Origin: Nematostella vectensis
Lineage: Eukaryota > Cnidaria > Anthozoa > Actiniaria > Edwardsiidae
Length of the DNA: 64,000 bases
Assembly (NCBI RefSeq): GCF_932526225.1
Contig: NC_064044.1
Coordinates: 5,482,747-5,546,746, forward strand
Reading direction: 5' to 3'
Position numbers and translations under genes: made by a program. Position 1 is the stretch's first letter. Each line of letters starts with the position of its first letter. The notes under the pieces are model-generated. The model searched no databases. It had not been told where the DNA came from and worked only from the letters and a program-made list of their open reading frames with translations. This document shows positions 31,036 to 46,800 of the stretch, one piece after another.

Positions 31036-31041
31036 TTTGTT

Positions 31042-33188
31042 CTATTTTTATTGTTGATTCTGTTGAAATATTTCATAAAGGCTAACCAATATCGTGTTGC
31101 ATTTGTCATATACTGGTAAAGAAGACCGTTCTTGTCTTTATATCCTGTGCCCTTAGTCCTAAGAAGATACATATCCTTAGAAGATACAGCAACTTTTTCA
31201 ACTTACAAGAGAAATTTTCCTTACCGAGGATAAAAACAAAACAAAATTCAACCCCTGTTGCCAATATGTATTGTTATTGTCTGCATCTTACATCTCATGT
31301 GTTTATTATTATTTTTTCAAATATTTGTGGAAATTATTCAGATTATAAATGTCTTGATGAAAAGATTGTTTTGAAAGAAATGTTACTCTTTTATGAACCA
31401 GGGACTACCTGAGGGCCAAGATGAATGCTAAAGACTGGAAGACATGAGAATTGAAAACCATGTCTTGAAAGACATGTCTGAAAGACAGTAGGGAGTTCTT
31501 ATTCACTAGTCATTTGATACCCCCACACACATGGTCCCAGGAAAGGGTGGGGGATTAGACTTTTATAAAAGCCTGTTTCCAAGTTAAGAGGCAAAAACAG
31601 TCAATACTACCACCCCTCTTGATATATTCTGGTTAAAAAGTAATCTAAAACCCCACATTAACCCCTGACTTCCCCAGGACCATAAGGGAGGGGGCTCAAA
31701 TGACTAGACTATGTGATTCAGCAGTACACACTCAATAGGTTTTTTTTAGAACAAGATACTTATATTATATAGAACTAAAAACATAATTTTGCTTTTTAAA
31801 TAATAAATCTGTAACGAAAACAGTTTTCTCTCAACCTAAAGATAATGGGAAAGGGGATATTTTAGGAAAGTACTGAATATAATTATCACATTATTGTTAT
31901 CATATTTTCTTTTCAAACATTTAAAGAAGAGTCATATTTCTTCCTTTCCTTCTCCCTGTTGACTATTTTTATGCAATTGATGCTCTTTGCTATTTCCCCT
32001 TTACACCAAAAATAAATTAATAAACAGATTTGATTTTTAAATTAGAAATTTTCATTTAGTACTTTCACTTATATCTTCTTTTTAGGATTTCCTTTCTTTT
32101 TCCATTACATTTATTTTAAAGGTTTAGATTTATTTCATTGGAATGGTTGGATCCAGGGTTTCTAAAAAAAACACCAAAATATAATGCATTACTGGATGTA
32201 TATTTGTAGATATTAATTCCCATGGGGATGGAAAATCACCACTTAAAATGGTTCATTAAAACTTCAGTATTGCATCTTATTAAAATTGTGTCTGACACTA
32301 TATTCTATCTTTGAAATCCTGTTTCATCCATTACTTGTTCTTCGCAAGGACAAAGCTTGTCAGAATGTAGCTTTACAAATGTACATTAATGAAACTTTTA
32401 TTAAGGGAAGGGTTTTTTAGGGCAAGATACTTAAACTTTATAACACTAGCAACAACCTTGTTCTTTTTTAATAATATAATTCTGTTCACAAAGCTTGGAT
32501 AGCATAGACATGGCCTCTTTAGAGGCCTGTGGTGATGAAAGGGTTAAGATAATGGGAAAGGGGAAATGTCAAGAAATGCTCAATCAAGTTATTTTCATTA
32601 CTGTTATATTTTTTTCAACAAACCTTTCAAGTTGAGTCAATTCCCTTTATATCTCCTCCCCCGTCAACTATTTTTTAGTCAATTGATATTCTTTCCTTCC
32701 TCTCTACCCTAAACATAGATCACTGAAAGGGTTTGGTTTGGAATTCTGAATATTCGGTCCAATGAAGGAGAGAATCGCCACTAAATCAATACATAAAAAT
32801 TACAGAATGGCATCTAAACAGTCTAAATATATTATTTCAATTCTGTGGAATGCTGTTACATCCATGACCTATTCTGCACAAGGGCAAAGCTTTTCGGAGT
32901 ATTGTTTTGATTAAAAAAAATATAAACTTCTATGATGGGACATAAGAATTTACCATTAGACTCTTGACAACTTTGACAGCCATATTCACACCAGGAATTG
33001 TGTTTGTTAACTTTGATGTACTGTATAATTTAAATTATTGAATAAGGCCTGGATCCATTTGGTTGGTACAATAAATAAATCTCAGTAAAGAGCAGGATCC
33101 TAGATCCCCCCAAAATACCTCAATCAGTCAACACAGAAGGTGTTCAATGCTGGCTCCGCTTTTAGGCAGCGCCTAAATCTATATATTA
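31042..33188. repeat. repeat X, right part
   Basis: AT-rich non-coding sequence continuing repeat X after the Polinton, matched in inverse by 53867-56271. Ends with TGGCTCCGCTTTTAGGC plus GCCTAAATCTATATATTA. No ORF with recognisable domains. Confidence 0.8.
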
Positions 33189-33799
33189 GACTTCTGATGA
33201 AGTAAATAAAGTGCGTAGTGTCTTTGAGATTACACCTTTGCTTGAGCGTTATATGCCGCAGAAATGGATCTACGGAGGACGATATACGCTAGACGTTGGT
33301 TCATGAGGTGACAAAAACCTTAGGTGACATATTATATGTCTTTGTGGTGGAATTTGTCGTTCTTTAATGTTTCACGTCTATGGGAGCGTTGCTCGACCTG
33401 ACATAAGCGCTTTCTTTGTGCATGTTAAGTTTCTTAGAGTTATTTAGGACATATCTGCAGTACAGCTCACTCCTGTTTTAATAGATTTTTTAAAATCAAA
33501 CAGGAAGATTTGAGGCTGCCGTGAATCGCCACTGTAACTCGTAGAAATCAAAGTGCACTTTGGCTAAATCTGGCTTTTTTCTGAGAGAGGGCTCGCTCAT
33601 CCCGTCTAAGGTACCTTCGATGTCGTAGTTTGATAAAAGATCGGCGGGCGGTTATAGCGTTTGTATTTTTGTTTTGAACAAACACTTACATACTGCATGT
33701 TAATTCTTAAGGGAGGGGAGTAGAAGAGAAGCAGTCTATACACAGTACCTTTGCAAGATGATATCCACCCTATCTTTACTTTGGTCAAATCACTAGCTA
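33189..33799. other. non-coding stretch, nothing recognised
   Basis: No exon, RNA gene or repeat that I can support. Confidence 0.4.
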
Positions 33800-34057
33800 G
33801 TGGTCTATCATAAATGCTTCATTTTGATTGGTTGACCTACTAGTAGGCTATCATCAATGCTGCAATCTGATTGGTTGACCTGCTAGTAGGCTACCATCTA
33901 TGCTGCATTCTGATTGGTTGACCTGCTAGTAGGCTATCATCAATGCTGCAATCTGATTGGTTGACCTACTAGTAGGCTATCATCAATGTTGCAATCTGAT
34001 TGGTTGACCTACTAGTAGGCTATCATCAATGCTGCAATCTGATTGGTTGACCTACTA
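33800..34057. repeat. 43-bp minisatellite, six units
   Basis: Six head-to-tail 43-bp units of the form GTAGGCTATCATCAATGCTG followed by CAATCTGATTGGTTGACCTA and CTA. Each carries ATTGG, an inverted CCAAT box. It lies upstream of the gene A ArfGAP exons. Confidence 0.95.
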
Positions 34058-34398
34058 GTAAGCTATAAGTCAAAGCCCATCAGTAGCGAAAAGTGCTGGA
34101 TTTAAAAGCCGCTTGGGTTTCCAAATTGACCTGCAAGTGTGACTAAATCAAGGGGTGGGGTGGTGGTGATCCACTAAGAGGGAGGGGGGTATCCACTTGA
34201 ATCCACCAATCCAACTGTATTGTTTAAATACATGTGTTTGTTATTTCAGGCCGGCGACGATAGCTCTATATAAAAAGTTCCTGTATTGTTTAAATACTTA
34301 GTTCCATGTGTTTGTTATTTCAGCCCGGCAAGGATAGCTTTATATAAGAAAGTTCCTGTATTGTTTAAATACTTAGTTCCATATGTTTGTTATTTCAG

Positions 34399-36259
<1,861 letters not shown>

Positions 36260-36657
36260 CTGTGTATATATACGGCTGCACCGAACCATTTGCCCTCGAC
36301 TATTTTGCCGATCAAAAAATCCACTGAAGCCCTTAAGAGACACTAGCTACTAAAATAATTTTATCAAGAAAAAAGATTTTTACTATTTTTCGAATACATG
36401 GCATTTTTAATACCTTAAACTACTATATATGCACTGACATCTAACTCGTCGCAAGAACATTTCTTTGACGTGTATTATAAAGAAATTGCGGTTTCATTGC
36501 CTAGGTATTGTTTTTTTGTATGACGTTTTATTTATTTATTTGTTTGTTTGTTTGCTTGCTTTCTTGCTTGTTTGCTTGTTTGTTTATTTATTTAATCCAT
36601 GAATTTGTGCTTTATAAAATGCGATGCATTTCACTATTTCCGATTTTCTTCTCCAAG

Positions 36658-38232
36658 GAGCTGCACCAGGCGGTCAAGTCACGTGATATTCTGGCCGTGT
36701 TGCAAGAATTCGGCGAGGGAGTGGACCTGAGTGCGATGCTACCAGGATCGGTAACACAACCCTGTCACGCAACTATATCACGCATTTGATACTGTGTGCA
36801 TTGCTTTGATCATCATATCAAGAAAATTTAGCCAAAAAGTGTCGTTTTTGACAAACGCCGACACTTCCATATAAGGAAACTAATATATGCCTTATTTGAA
36901 AAAAACCCGCATAATTTTTCGCACCGCAGGTACTTCGTAAACTTTATGACTTGTAAACAGAAGAGTTACTGTCACAGTTACTGTGTACATCTTTAGTCAA
37001 CGGAGAAAGTATTTAAAAAGAAACTAAAATTCCCCGGTACCAGACCCCCCAAAAAACAACGTTTTCTTCATATGGGTGACTTTTTTGAAAAAGAGATTCC
37101 TCATCAAAGCTATGCACTATGCATCATGGGAAGGATAAATAAGTCGAAAAGGATCGTGGGAAGGGTAAAGTCTTCCCGTTACCCGTTGTGCCTATCACGC
37201 ATTGTTATGTGGTATGATCTAAAACTTTTTCTATTTAACGCCCCCCACCCCACTTTTTTACCTTTACTTTTTTGACCCTTTGTTTTCCTTTTACTTCTCT
37301 GCACATCGTCGACTTTCTAGCGCAGAACGGGTACGATTCGCCCTTTGATTCCAAATTACATTGAATGTGGGATTCTAGAAATAGTCCATACCCCCAACAC
37401 GAAGGGACTTGAGAATTCGAGGGCAGATTTCCCCATCCTCATAAACCCAGTGCTTCGAGGTCACAGGCGCGAGAACGAGGCGGAAGGGCGGAGGAGGAGG
37501 GGGTAGGGGGCGGGAGAGAAAAGAAAGGACAGAAAAGACGTCTTTTTTTTAATTTTCTTCTCTCCCGCCCTCTTCTGCATCCACCGCCTTGTTCTCGCGC
37601 CATTTCCCTTGGGCTAAAGCGTCGTTTTTCCGACACAAAATCACTGTCGCTTGAAACATTAATAAGTGTTAATTCCTGGACTTAGACGAAGGGTGTTTCT
37701 ATTAAAGAATTATCTTCCATGAGGATTGAGGAACTGAAAATTAACGTCTCTTGTCTGTATCTCGTAACGCAGGAATGACGCAAATGTTGTGAATATGGAA
37801 GGGAACACCCCATTACACTTCGCAGGGAAGGCCGGGAAAACAGAGGTTGCTAAAGTCTTGCTCCGCTCAGGCGCCGCCGAGAGTATACACATCGGTGAGT
37901 CAATTATGTCATCGGTGAGTCAATTAAGTGACGTCGCTACGTCACGCAAAGAGTTTCATCACGCATATTGCGTCAATAGTACATCATTTTTCAGCTTTTT
38001 CGTTACGCCTTCACGTCGACTCATGCCATCACGCACTACTTTAAAAGATTATGAAAGTATGTATTGGCTTGAATTTATTACTAAAACTGCTCATTAATTC
38101 ACAGAAAACTCAAACGGTAAAACGCCTGTACAGCTAGCAAAGGAAAGAGGTCACAGCGACACACTGGAGTTGCTGAGTTATGATTACGGGTCTTATACTT
38201 TTCCATTGCCCTTAGAAAACTATTTCCTAAAA
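36658..38232 (+). pseudogene. gene A copy 2: ankyrin-repeat exons
   Basis: Exons: 36658-36750 (ELHQAVKSRDILAVLQEF, then EGVDLSAMLPGS), about 37292-37330 (SLHIVDFLAQN), 37773-37894 (NMEGNTPLHFAGKAGKTEV and LLRSGAAESI) and 38105-38232 (NGKTPVQLAKERGHSDTLEL). Order and content match the ASAP ankyrin block that follows the ArfGAP domain. Phases of the last three exons join correctly. The 37292 exon has no AG acceptor in front of its conserved residues and the ETALHLA-type first half is missing, which suggests a lost exon boundary. The last exon reads 20 residues beyond the family pattern before a GTGAGT donor. Confidence 0.78.
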
Positions 38233-40042
38233 GTGAGTATAATGAATAAATAAGGCCGATCAAAGTATCGACCAAGCACTGCGATAATATGAACACCCTC
38301 TAGAAACAAACTGGAAAAATGAAAGTATAAATTGACCAATCAAAGGCCATCTAGACAACAGTTGTTTGATTTTACCAACCACAGTCCTTGGAAGTCAAAC
38401 GCTAGTCCAAAGTGTACTACAGTTGTCTTGTTAGTACTATAGTTGTCTATTTTTTACCACAGTTGTCTGAAAAGTATGAACCCACCAATCAGACGTGACC
38501 TTCCCTTTTCATATCGAATACATTTCACATCACTGAGAGGTACTTAAAAATCGTGTTTATTCTTATCTTGTTTCAATCTTTTCGGCTTGAATTAACGGTA
38601 AAGCTCATAGTGTTTGGCCCAACTAAAGACCCTGTGCAGCATTGTTCAAATAATGTCCTCCCTCGCATTTTTCTGGGCCCAGAATTTTGACAAGTTTAAA
38701 GGGTGTCGATCAACCACACATTTGTTATTGGTTACATTTTGTGAATACAATTGTCTCGTTGCGTGAAAGCTTAATCCTTCACGATTAAAGCCTGGTAAAG
38801 TGTAAACGATATCTAATTGAAGGTGTCTCAATTACTTGTCTGAATTAGGGTGTAATAATAAACTCGTGTAATGGAAATGTGTAGCTCGGTAATAAGCGGG
38901 AGCATAAAATGGCGGCGTGATTCTCTTTCTTTAAACGCACTTCCTTCACCTCGCTTTCCTGGTCTCGTTGCCAAGTTATCGCACCTTCACGATAAACCTT
39001 GAGAATATAGGCTTTAACCTTTTTTTCCTTTGAGTGTGTGCGTTCCCAAGATTAGCCGTTGGGGGGAAGGGGGGGGGGGGGGGGGGGTGGGGGTGCGCAG
39101 TCATAGGTATCATATGGAAAAAGCATAGTATTTAAAGATTCCTTAATATGAAATGACCCACTTTCTGGCCGCCGAGGGTGGGGGATGGGGGTGCGCACCC
39201 TGTGTACGCTCCTGGTGCCCATCCATCCCCACCAAATTATACCACAGAAATATTTTCCTCTGATTGAAAAGTAAAACACGTCACAAGCAATTGTTTCTTT
39301 TTAGCTGAGGAAATGCGCTAAGGGCAAACTGACCTTCTGTGATCACGTGAAAATCGACTGGGGACTGAACCAGGCCGAGGACTTCACGGATGACGTCATC
39401 GAGCTGACAGACATCAAAACGAGTCTGAGTGATGACGAGGCGCTGAATGATGTCAAACTTTCTTCCAAGGTACACACAACACTATAGCCAATAGGCAACT
39501 TGCACTGAGTCACATGACTTCTTAGGTTGAAAACTCGCGCGCTCGTTTAATTCGCTCTTTTAGCGGTATATTAAAAACAAAAAAAACAAAACTTATCCAG
39601 CTCTTACGGATCAGTCAGAAAGTTTCTTTGTCAGAAAGAACTTATTTCATTAAAAAAAATATTTTTTTTTCGTCTTTCTCTGGCATGACGACCAGAGAAA
39701 TCATTTCTAAGTTTTTTTGTAACCCAAACAACACGTTACCAGCAAATAGGCGAATAATACTAGAATCACTCTCCAAGTACCCCTGTAATTCCATCAACCT
39801 CATTCTTAATGCCATTCCCTATTCTTCCAACAGGGAAAGTCCGGTCCCCCTTCCCCTCCCCGCCACCGTCGCAATTTGCCTCCTCGCCCCGTAAGCCAGA
39901 TGATTATGTGTCCGACAAAGTGTTGCGTTACCTTGTTATGCGAATGTCGCTACGGGGAGCACATTCGGGCATGGCGTTAAATCATGGTAAGAAAAATAAA
40001 TAAATAAATTGGAGTAGCTAATCATTCTCGTCTCAGCTAGAT

Positions 40043-40271
40043 GCTGAAGTACGAGAGTGCAGATTAAGACGTCTGACCACGGATCCAGATAAGATCGAAA
40101 TTAATTAATCTTGTGGAGAGAGGAAAACCGGAGAACCCGGGGAAAAAACGGAGTAAATGCGGGACCAACTAACTCAACTCACGTCGGAACCATAAGGAAT
40201 CGAACCTAGAACCCAGAGAGAGGCACAGGTACTAAAGAGTGACGCTCTGCCAACTGCGCCACCTAGACTCC
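40043..40271 (-). repeat. tRNA-derived SINE, copy 2
   Basis: Duplicate of 1190-1418 with the same A-box-like and B-box (40196-40206) sequences. Confidence 0.7.
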
Positions 40272-41546
40272 TCAATTGATTATCCCGAGTATGTCCTAGT
40301 CCTAACGAGAACTTTCCGAGTGTTTGAGTCGGAATCCAGTTTAACTGTTGGGATTCCTATTCATTTCTTGATTCTACGTTAAGCAGTCTTAAAGTTTGCG
40401 TGAAATATTCTTTAGGTGGCGACAAGTTAAATAACATTTTTTTTTCTTCTTAGGCAAGACGAAACAAGCCCATCTGACGTCACCGAATCTCCCCCACCCA
40501 TCCCCCCAATAAGATGCCCCTCTGTCAGTCGGCCAGTCAGGCCAACAGGCCCGCCTTCACCCCCTAAGCCGCAATTCCACGACACACCCACCCGTGCCTC
40601 ACCGCCACCGGACATGCGGACTAATCCGGACACGGAGCGTCGACCGCCTCCACTACCACCCGCACCAAAGAGGGCCATAGACCTTAAACCCGATTTCCCG
40701 CCTGTACCCACCCATAAAAGGTCCAAATCGGACGGAAAGGTCCCGTTTGGGGAGGACATCGCAGATATGGGGAGACCCGCGTTGGAAAAGAAGTCATCTT
40801 TCCCCCTGGGAGAGGGGGAGAAGGACGATTCAAAAGCATCTCGCCCCGAGCTTCCGCCGAGACCCACGGGCTTGGAAAAACCCGCGAACACCGGCCGTGT
40901 TAGTAATGACGTCGGCTTGACCAAAAATGCCCCGAACAAACCTAAGTCTACGACGTTACCGAGGTATGATGGTTATTTTAGTCTTTGTAACGCAGTAAAC
41001 ACCTAAACTTTCCCGCCTGATATAGGCGTCTTTCGGATTAACATATTTACCCTGCTAAAGCACTGTTACTCATTTTCTCGTAAATTTAGTAATTCGTTGC
41101 AGAGGTATGATAATTTTAGCCTTTGTAACGCAATAAGTGTGAACTTCCTCACCTCATATGGGCGTTTTTCGGATGAAAATGTAATCTATTCAAACCTGCA
41201 AATCAATAAAAATCCCTTCCCCGAAAATCAAGTAACTTCTAATTCAATCGTTTCCACGCTTACGGAACAACGTCCATTTATGTCCACACGCACGGAAAAA
41301 CGTTAAGTGGATAGGTCAATAGTTAAGTAGATAGATAAATAGAATATCATTTTATATATCTTGGTTTCTTATCACAACCATTACAACCTAGCAATGTGTA
41401 AATCTCTTTATAATTGATGGTTTTGGCTCGTCTTTTGTATACGTCAAAGGCCGTATGTAATCTGCGTATTATTTTGTCAGGCCTTCCGTGACACCACCCC
41501 CTCCCAGGAGACAAGACTCAGACACAACAGTCAAAGGTAAAGCAGA

Positions 41547-42043
41547 CAGTGCTGAATAACATATGCGCATGCGCGTGCTCTGTCGAAAACACAGGGAGCC
41601 CAAGCTCACAGTTAGTTGTCTTTTGGGTTTGTGAGAAATTCTTAATAAAAACAGTCGAGTGTGTCGAGTACGTCGAGTGAGGTAGGTGTGACCGAATTTT
41701 ACGAAACTTCACAGAGGTAATCAAAATTATCACTTCTAACCGCTCGGTGAGTTTCGTGTGTTTTTATAGAGAATTTCTTTAAAAACCCAAAAACCACTAA
41801 CTGTGAGCTTGGGCTCCCTGTGGCGAAAACAAACAAAATCTCAGTGTTGAATCGTTCGAGTAAAGGGTACGAAATGCTGACTTCAGTCGCTGTTCTGACT
41901 ACCTGTACAGTATTAAAACCAAAGTATACAAAAGCTGACAGATTTTTTGATAATGAGGGAGTATTGGCCAAAATGTGACAGATCGCCGCCATTTCAAAAC
42001 AAAAAGGCTGGTTTCACCGCGCGGTACCGGAACTAGTTTTGCA
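41547..42043. mobile_element. nested MITE pair, copy 2
   Basis: Duplicate of 2694-3190; the inner element is at 41592-41820. Confidence 0.6.
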
Positions 42044-42724
42044 CAACTCCTTTCCCTCTTTACTGTGGTTTTCAGTATCCTGCAAACCCTCGCCAACGAT
42101 TTCCAAGCTAAGTCGCCTTCTGTCATTTAAAATCCTTGGAGCGTTTTCATTTGTCAGCACAAGTATGGTTGCCAATCACGTCACTTCTCCCTGCCAGACG
42201 TTGACAAATCAGAAAGCTCCAAATGTAATCCCGTACTAAAGCCCCCAACAAGCCCTTCCACATTTTGCTCACGGCGCCCCGCCAATTTTATGTGAATGTT
42301 ATTTTGTAATCGCAGTTTACCCACCAAACAAGGACAAGCCCTTACCAAAGGTGCAAGAAAACAGCAAAGTTGGCGACACCCCAGCACCGGAAATACCTTC
42401 TCGAAACTACAGCAGCCAGGTACGTGTACAGGGGAGAGGGGGGGAGGGGGGAGGGGTGACCCATAAAAAGAGCCCTGACGCTCAGGAATTCCCAGAGACT
42501 CGTTCTATAGTTTGACGACTTCAAAAAAGCTTGGTTCTCGCTTCTTGGGTTTTTTCCGGATTCTTTGCTTCTCGTCCCTCAACAAGAAGTAACAATTTTG
42601 ATCATAAGCCGTTTTCTGTGAGTTATGATTTGTATAACAGCTACCGTCATTTCCAGGTTCCCGTTGGTCTTCGACCAATCAGAACCCATGATAGATAAGA
42701 GTTTTTTTGTACCTTCGCCCCCAG

Positions 42725-43866
42725 GTCCCCGTGAGCCAGTTCCCGCGCAGAGTTCAGGCGCTGAATGATTGCGAGGCTGACAATGATGACAATGATTTAT
42801 GGAGGGTGACGTCATTCTCGTCAAAGGCGAAGGTGAAGACGCCGAGTGGTGGGTAAGTCTACCCGCGCTTAAGAGGCAACTATTCCACTAGCAAGAGAAG
42901 GTAAGGAATGTCGTGAATACAGATGTTCGCTAAGAAGGGAGCCAGAGGAATGTCCAAAAATACAGTGACATAAGCCTCGTTCCCAGGTTGCTCGTACCCA
43001 GGCTCCTCGTCCCCGGGGACAGTGCTGAATAACGTATGCGCATGCGCGTGTTCTGGCGAAAACAAACAAAATCTCAGTGTGAATCTTTCGAGTAAAGGTA
43101 CGAAAGGCTGACTTCGGTCGCTGTTTTGACTTACTGTACAGCATTAAAACCATACTGTACAAAAGATGAAAGATTTGTTTGATAAAGAGGGAGTCATAAA
43201 GAAAATTTTAGCCTTAGATTTGATCTAATTTTCTTAGCATTCGCCAAAATGTGACAGTTCGCCGGTAAAACCCAGCCATTTCAAAACAAAAAGGCTGGTT
43301 TAACCGCGCGGTATTGGAACTAGTCTTGCGTTTTTCAGCACTGCCGTCCCCGGGCGCTCCATACAAGCCCATAGACACGTCGATTTGCCGATTTCGAGTG
43401 TTTTGTCAGGTTTCAAGGCGAGCAGCAAATCGAAAGTGACGTCATTAACCGACAAGCTGCTCAGCCAATAGAAGGCAGGGAACGAGACTACCGTGACACT
43501 TTCCCCATTGTCACGGGACTCCCTTAGGCCGAATTTCCTATGCCTATCTAACAATATTCCGTGAATCCAGAAGAGTTCCATACCCCCTTCCTCCCTTTTT
43601 CTTGTGGGGATTTTGTCAAAGGATCCCCAAGCTCCAAATGTTACCCTTTTAATGCGCCAAAATAAAGACTGCGATCGTCTACAATACGTTTTTGTTCTTC
43701 AGATGCATTGTCAAATCCAGACTTCAATGTGGGCGATTGGGAGGGGAAAATGATATGTTTTCAACTTAAACTGCTTCTCGTTCTTTTTTAGCTTGGAGAG
43801 CTGGAGAGAAAGCCTGGGAATAGCGGCGTTTTCCCGATCAGTTTTGTTCGCGTGCTCTCGGAATAA
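42725..43866 (+). pseudogene. gene A copy 2: SH3 exons and stop
   Basis: Exon 42725-42852 (128 nt) carries the first half of the SH3 domain, split over two frames (RVQALNDCEADNDD, then DVILVKGEGEDAEWW). Exon 43792-43866 carries the second half, LGELERKPGNSGVFPISFVR, and ends VLSE-stop (TAA 43864-43866). The neighbouring exons meet in phase 0, so 128 nt leaves the reading frame one base short. The same length occurs in copy 1. C-terminal position and the FPISFVRVL ending fit ASAP1/2-type proteins. Confidence 0.82.
43020..43343. mobile_element. hAT-like MITE, copy 2
   Basis: Duplicate of 4170-4487, with the same CAGTGCTGAA/TTCAGCACTG ends. Confidence 0.65.
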
Positions 43867-46800
43867 TCCAAGAACCCTCGTCAGTGAACCAATTTCGTCC
43901 ACGTTTTCTTGGACAATTTACGAGAAATTCGGACAGCTTCCAATGCAGATAACTTCCAGTAACTGTCGCTCGACAAAGCTGTAGTCAAGATAGAGATTAT
44001 TGCTTCACTAAGTTTGCTGGGATTGTATTGTCGTATGAGATATAACAACAGGGAAAGAAAATCAGAGTAAAATATTTTTAGGTAAGGAATTATAAAGTTT
44101 TTTATTGTAGGTTGTATTTGCTTGACAACCAATTATTTGCTTTAATGTCGATAGAGCCTTATTTATTGATGGGGACTAGATGCAATTTAATCAAATGAAT
44201 ACTTTTTATCAATGTTCATTTTTGGGGAGCTTCCATGGCAATTTTAGGAAAATGTTTTTCTAATTTGAGGTTTGTTATTGTGTTAAACACAACAAATTTT
44301 TAATTTCGTCACACCTAGTATTTAGTCAATATTTTTCTTTTTACACTTAGAAAGGATGGCAGCCAAATCCAGTGACGTGTTTATCGATTCAAAATCTATT
44401 TTTTTCGGATTATTAAATGTTTTTTTTTCATTTGAAAATGTTGAAGGTCGGCAACTTGGTAAACATTTTGTCAGAATGTCATTTTTAGGTCTAAAGCCCA
44501 ACACTTGGCACCGAATCAGAAGTTTGTTTGGACAGACAGAGCAAAAAAATGGCATGAAATTTTCGAATTTTCAATATATAAGCTTAAGATTCCGCATACA
44601 AGGAGCTTAATTCCATATTTTAAAGAAATTTAGAAGATATGAAATTTAGATATTAGCGAGCAAAAGGTGGCTTAATTTCTGATCAGAGCCCGACTTCTCC
44701 CTAAAAACGAGGAGAATTCATAATTTTAACATTTGAAAATTGCACTTCAAGCCTCTTATCTCGAAGACGAATCCATTTAAAAAAAAACACTTTTTGATAT
44801 GTTGGTTAACATAACATAAGGAACCTCTATGAAAAAATTCAAGCTTACCGAAGTTAACCAGACCTTATTTTGGGAAAACTTGCCATTTTTTGCTCTGTCG
44901 TTTGGACAGAAACTGCATTATGGCATCCACTAATTAACAGCCTTGAAGTTTTTTATTGGTCCATTCTTTATCACGTTGCCAATTAAAGAACTACAAATGT
45001 AATTTCTTTTCTTTTCCCGATGATAAATGACGGATGCCAAAATGATGGTATATATCAGTTTTTAAAAGCATTTGCGTGGTTCGCATAATCTTTAAAAATC
45101 GCTGTAATGTAATTAAGAATGCAATACCAACAGACTTACTATAATTTGAAATATCAATTTTGTTGAAATTTATGTAATTTTGCCCTTTTGAGCAGAGGCT
45201 TTTCTTACATCGATTTTTTTTAAAATTGCACCAGGCTAGAACACAGAAGCGCTTGATACAGCGATTTTATAATAAAAATTTGACGCTTCCCATCCAGATA
45301 ATGGAATTTCTGTGGTATTTGACCGCCAAAGCGAAGTTTACGCCTCAATTATCAATAGCTCACAGCCGAGAAAGAATAAATGTAAAATGTTATTTTTTTG
45401 GTTAACTTCTGCGCCTTTTATCCAGCATTTGTAGGCCTCCTGTATTTAACATCCCCGTAGTTTTAGTACTAGATATATATCATCAAATTCCAGTGGCCTC
45501 TTTTTGATTCGCTGTGCCGGTGTTCGCAAGGAAAATAGAATCTTGTCTTTTGGAGCGCGAAAAGAGAGACTAGTATCTCAGCTCAGCGAAATATAAAAAG
45601 AGGCCTCTAATATCAAGGAAATAATCAAACTGACCAAGTACAATTGCAAACCCTTTGTATAGTAATGATCATATTTTAGATCTTTGTACATTTATATTTT
45701 ATATATGAAAAAGTAATGTTTAGAATATAGTTATTGCCTTGACATTTGTGCATTGCATATGCGCTTGAACATTTGTATGGTTCTTAAAACTCTCCTTCAA
45801 ATCATCCTGTGTTGTTTGATTGTTTTGCCTTTTCGGGTTTCCTGTGGTTGCGTGTAACTGCTGCAGAGACTGCGTGATGGCTTCCTACACCCGTCCGTTT
45901 TCAGACCCAACATCTGTTGATCAGTTTTATTTTTTTTCGTTTGTGACAATTTTTTGGGGGGTTTTTGTTTATCTTTAAAACTATGTTAAAACCCTAAGCG
46001 GTTTAGAGTTTCTCTAGAGGGACTAAACCCCTTTCTGGGCCACAATTCACCTAACAAACACACACAAGGCTAATAAAGCAATGTTAATAGCTTTATTGAG
46101 AAAACATTCTATATTTCATTTTCCCGAAGGATCAAGAGAGAATGACCCATATCCCGGTTCACCTGTGGTGAACGTTCTAAAATGCAGAATGAAATTGCGC
46201 TCATAGCAACAACCTTATTATTGCTATTGATCATTAGCGTAATTCTCTTCCTAATAATTCATTAATTCTTATATACACTAAAATTTAAGAATTTCGTTAA
46301 GAACATATTTAGCCTATATTCAGCATATGTAATATAGCCACCGGGATTTTACCTACCGGGACCGGAATTTTGCGAAAACGAGAATCGGGCCTCCCTTCAT
46401 GACCCTCGTAGAAAGGAAGTCGAGAATAAATGCTTTCCAACGTAACAACGTGCAGTTGGAAAGCGTTTTCGTTACGGTTCTGAGTATGTGTTATAACATT
46501 ACGTGATCTTTTGTTTAAATATAACAACAATTTTTTATTTTGTAAGATTACGTAACTACTTTAGCCCTACATATCGTATATTTGCGATAGAGATATGATA
46601 ATTATTTCATCTCGCATGTTGGACGCTAGTACCACTGTGTAACCAAACTTCATGGTATATTATATTAATGACTTAATTATCGAGGCTATGTAATCAACAC
46701 ATGCGATCGAGGAATACGTTCCCGGTTTTTTGCCTATAGAGTTTTATCCGGGTTTTCGTATCGGGCGTGTGATTTTGAAGTTGTATTTTCATAAGATTAT

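Larger units (their letters stand above)
39305..42419 (+). pseudogene. gene A copy 2: linker and proline-rich exons
   Basis: Exons 39305-39469 (KCAKGKLTFCDHVKIDWGLN and acidic tail), 39834-39890 (PPSPPRHRRNLPPRP, donor GTAAGC), 40454-40963 (170 residues rich in P, K and R, such as RRPPPLPPAPKRA and ELPPRPTG) and 42316-42419 (KPLPKVQENSKVGD). These form the SH3-ligand-rich linker of ASAP proteins between ankyrin repeats and SH3. The phase breaks seen in copy 1 (between the second and third and between the third and fourth exons) are repeated exactly, so they predate the duplication or hide small exons. Confidence 0.7.

Noticed and set aside
44356-44610. 84-residue frame in the spacer of copy 2
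   Set aside because: Broken by one extra T in copy 1, no domain, AT-rich composition.
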